64,000 bases of DNA, taken from contig CALVBO010000004.1 of the NCBI GenBank assembly GCA_944325835.1, positions 62,001-126,000 on the forward strand, in the 5' to 3' direction. The stretch is from Candidatus Gastranaerophilales bacterium. Lineage in GTDB: Bacteria; Cyanobacteriota; Vampirovibrionia; Gastranaerophilales; Gastranaerophilaceae. Position 1 is the stretch's first letter; every line of letters begins with the position of its first letter. The translations under genes and the position numbers were made by a program. The notes under the pieces are model-generated. The model saw nothing but the letters and a program-made list of their open reading frames with translations. It was not told the origin of the DNA and made no database searches. Positions 61,630-64,000 of the stretch are shown here, one piece after another.

Positions 61630-64000
61630 ATGAAGTGTCCAGTTTGTAAAAAAGAAGTTCCTGATGAATCAATTATCTGTCCGGAGTGCAAAGCAAGAAT
61701 AGGGTTAGTTTGTTATAAGTGTAAGACAGTCAACCCGATTAATACTCTGCGCTGCAAGAAATGTAATACAGAAATCCTAAGACTTTGCCCGCATTGTCGT
61801 ACAATAAATTTACCAACCGCAAGCGTTTGCAGAAAATGTCATGCCTCACTGCTTTCTGATAAAGAGCCTTCCGCAGAGCCGGTTAAGGAACAGGTTAAGG
61901 AACCTCAGCAGCCAAAATTTGCGAAAATTAAGCCGACTCAGGATGAAATAATTAATCTTATATATAACGCAATTGTTGAGAACGAAAAGTTTATTATATC
62001 TCTTAATGCACCGAAGGGTATGGGCAAAGATTTTGTACTGGATAAGGTTCTTGATAAACTTGGCGGAACAACTTATACTGTCCTCAAGGGCACCTGTTCT
62101 CCGCTTTCGCAATTGACACCGGGCGGGTTAATTCAGGAAATTTTGATTTCGCTTCTCGGACTGCCGAATTTTTGTATTAATAATGTTCAGTTTCAAAAAG
62201 ACGCGTTTAAGTTCTTTAAAAATGAGTTTGCAGAATTCGCCAATGACGAAATTGTAATGCTTATTAACCTGTTATATCCGTATTTGACAGGGAATTTTGA
62301 AGATATTCTTACAAACAAATCGCGGACATTCAATCTGGTGACAAAAGTTTTTGCGCATATTTTTAGATCGCATAAAGTCTTATTTGTCATTAATAATTTT
62401 GATTTTATTGACGCGCTTTCGTACGAATATTTTAATAACTTTATAAAGATTGATGATATTTTTGAGCATACAAAATTTCTTATGACATATTCGGAGCCGC
62501 GTCCGGCGCAGGCTTATTTTTTTCTTGAAGAAGAAAAGTACGGCGATATTTATTTCAATCTCGAATTATCTCCGCTTACGCCTGTTGAGGCTGTTGGTAT
62601 CTTTAAGATGACACCGGGGATTAATAAAATTCTGCCGGATATAGAAAAGAAAGAGCTTTACAAAAAATCCAAAGGCAGTCCGGCTTTTATTGAACAGGGT
62701 ATTGCATATAAACAGGATTGTATTCAGTATGATCTGGATTTCAAACTTCCTGATAATATTACGGACTTGATTAAAAAAAGGCTGGAAATCTTAAAAATCA
62801 GGACTCCGCTTGCGTTTAATGTTTTGCTTTGCGCGTCAATTCTCGGTAAAAAGATTAATATTAATCTTATAAAAGAAGTTTTTGAATTAAATGACGATAT
62901 CTTCAACAATACGGCGAAATTCCTGATTGGTAAGGGTTTTATCTCGGAAATTAACGAGTTTTTCTGTGAATTTAAAAATTCGCTTCTCTGGGAAGTTGTT
63001 TTAACTGTTGCGAAAAACGAACCGAATTTTGTTGAAATTAACAAAAAATTGTATTCGATTCTGAAAATTTTTACTCTGAATTCTAACACTACTCTTGCGA
63101 TAATTCTGCAAAACCTTCAAAATAAAAAAGAGGCGCTGAATGTTTGGACGCATAATGTTAATCTCTGTAGTTATATCGGGGATGTTAATTTGTATATTAT
63201 TTCGCAAAAACAGTGTCTGGCGCTTATTAACGAACTTGATGACAGGGAAACTTTGAAAATCCGGTTTAATATCGCTGAGCGTCTCGGAAAAATCTTAACC
63301 CAGTATAAACCCGATGATGCGATAGAATTCCTGCCGGATGCGATTTCAAATGCTCAGGGTATAGGTAACAGCATAAAAGAAATTGAACTTCTGGGATATC
63401 TTACATGTTCGTGTCAGAGAGCCGGCAATTATTACGGTGTGGTTGAAAGTGTTGACAGGGTGCTGGAAAAAGTCAATCCGGCTAAAGACCTTGAAATCGC
63501 CATGATTAAAGCGGCTAAACTTGATGCGCTTTTAAATATTGGTGATTGTGCGGAAGTTATTAATCTTATTCAAAATGATATTATGCCGGTGTTTAATAAA
63601 TATCTTAACGGTGTGTACCGCAGAAAAGACATTTCTTACGAACTGCTTTATAACACCTGGCTAAGAACATATTTAATTCTGGCGAATGCTTATATCTTCC
63701 AGGGTAATAACAAAGCCTTTGAAATTACAACTCTGTTATTTAATATAATTGAGCGTGGACAGGTTAAAGACACTAACTTTATTATTAAATGCCATCTTGC
63801 CTTTGCATTTGCAAGTACGGTTGCCGGCGACTACGCGGCTTCCAATAAACATTTACAGGAAATCATGGACGCTTGTACAGAATTTTCTATGAGTAATGAA
63901 AATATTCTGCGCTGGAATTTTATCAACATGATAAACCGTTTCCTCAACCACGAATACGAACATATTCAGGAAGATCTGTTTGAAATCGTCGCGTTTGCGA
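61630..64000 (+). CDS. Zinc-ribbon STAND-like ATPase, 3' end outside window
   Basis: The first 70 residues hold six CxxC pairs (C3/C6, C17/C20, C28/C31, C42/C45, C53/C56, C67/C70), forming three zinc ribbons. An ATPase domain follows with Walker A LNAPKGMGKDF (Lys133, with Asp134 where Ser/Thr is usual) and Walker B VLFVINNFDFID near 255. From about 400 onward helical repeat-like sequence continues to the window edge, at least 790 residues in total. The plan is that of large predicted signalling ATPases (STAND/AAA). It starts three bases after the sigma-like gene. Confidence 0.8.
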   Translation, partial: MKCPVCKKEVPDESIICPECKARIGLVCYKCKTVNPINTLRCKKCNTEILRLCPHCRTINLPTASVCRKCHASLLSDKEPSAEPVKEQVKEPQQPKFAKIKPTQDEIINLIYNAIVENEKFIISLNAPKGMGKDFVLDKVLDKLGGTTYTVLKGTCSPLSQLTPGGLIQEILISLLGLPNFCINNVQFQKDAFKFFKNEFAEFANDEIVMLINLLYPYLTGNFEDILTNKSRTFNLVTKVFAHIFRSHKVLFVINNFDFIDALSYEYFNNFIKIDDIFEHTKFLMTYSEPRPAQAYFFLEEEKYGDIYFNLELSPLTPVEAVGIFKMTPGINKILPDIEKKELYKKSKGSPAFIEQGIAYKQDCIQYDLDFKLPDNITDLIKKRLEILKIRTPLAFNVLLCASILGKKININLIKEVFELNDDIFNNTAKFLIGKGFISEINEFFCEFKNSLLWEVVLTVAKNEPNFVEINKKLYSILKIFTLNSNTTLAIILQNLQNKKEALNVWTHNVNLCSYIGDVNLYIISQKQCLALINELDDRETLKIRFNIAERLGKILTQYKPDDAIEFLPDAISNAQGIGNSIKEIELLGYLTCSCQRAGNYYGVVESVDRVLEKVNPAKDLEIAMIKAAKLDALLNIGDCAEVINLIQNDIMPVFNKYLNGVYRRKDISYELLYNTWLRTYLILANAYIFQGNNKAFEITTLLFNIIERGQVKDTNFIIKCHLAFAFASTVAGDYAASNKHLQEIMDACTEFSMSNENILRWNFINMINRFLNHEYEHIQEDLFEIVAFA

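Overview
The window looks like chromosome from a non-photosynthetic relative of cyanobacteria: class Vampirovibrionia (Melainabacteria), most likely a gut Gastranaerophilales. The reasons are a near full-length RpaB-type response regulator (12368-13117) of the kind used by cyanobacteria, low GC, Gram-negative envelope genes (GT9 heptosyltransferase, LCP protein, GspF/PilC), prepilins with the N-terminus FTMAEILLSLTIIGVVAAIT, and many lineage-type membrane proteins without outside recognition. This assignment is inference from gene content; no search was run.

Layout. 1-8 kb: malQ (cut by the left edge), galE, a CHAP-domain protein, lineage proteins, a minimal tyrosine recombinase and a PIG-L deacetylase. 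8-13 kb: GT4 glycosyltransferase, LuxR-HTH and HxlR regulators, MBL-fold hydrolase, tRNA-His, rpaB. 13-26 kb: dnaK, an XRE regulator, GT9, a FliI-type ATPase, GspF/PilC, two tandem paralogous membrane proteins, a GlcF-like iron-sulfur protein, a MalG-type permease. 26-51 kb: four copies of a prepilin gene family, each with a run of 13-14 G near its start, spread among housekeeping genes (AGCS symporter, gatA, glgP, tspO, LCP, mgtE, an anti-sigma/ECF/Spy operon, glyQ, two APC permeases, a GH57 branching-type enzyme). 51-64 kb: glmS with a small overlapping ORF, a MalF-type permease, phosphomannomutase/phosphoglucomutase, PadR, a DUF512 radical-SAM protein, a 1079-aa acidic membrane protein, a sigma-like factor and a zinc-ribbon ATPase cut by the right edge.

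The most interesting system is the prepilin family. All four copies share the promoter TTGACT-N17-CATAAT (slightly degenerate in copy 2), a ribosome site, about ten codons, a G tract, a highly variable leader segment, then an almost invariant prepilin N-terminus and a divergent C-terminal domain that resembles the DUF1566/Lcl_C lectin-like family. In every copy the assembled tract is exactly one G too long for the good start codon to read into the prepilin body. Because prepilin peptidase should remove everything before the Phe, the switch and the foreign-looking repeats inserted after it lie in disposable leader sequence. I read this as a phase-variable pilin/adhesin repertoire. GspF/PilC at 19632-20672 is a candidate assembly platform.

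A second system is a dispersed element of about 105-180 bp, with six intergenic copies. Conserved unpaired blocks flank two stems, and the stems show compensatory changes between copies. It is either a structured RNA or leader, or a palindromic mobile repeat. Fragments that look related occur inside the prepilin leaders. Alpha-glucan metabolism (malQ, glgP, GH57 enzyme) is scattered through the window rather than forming an operon.
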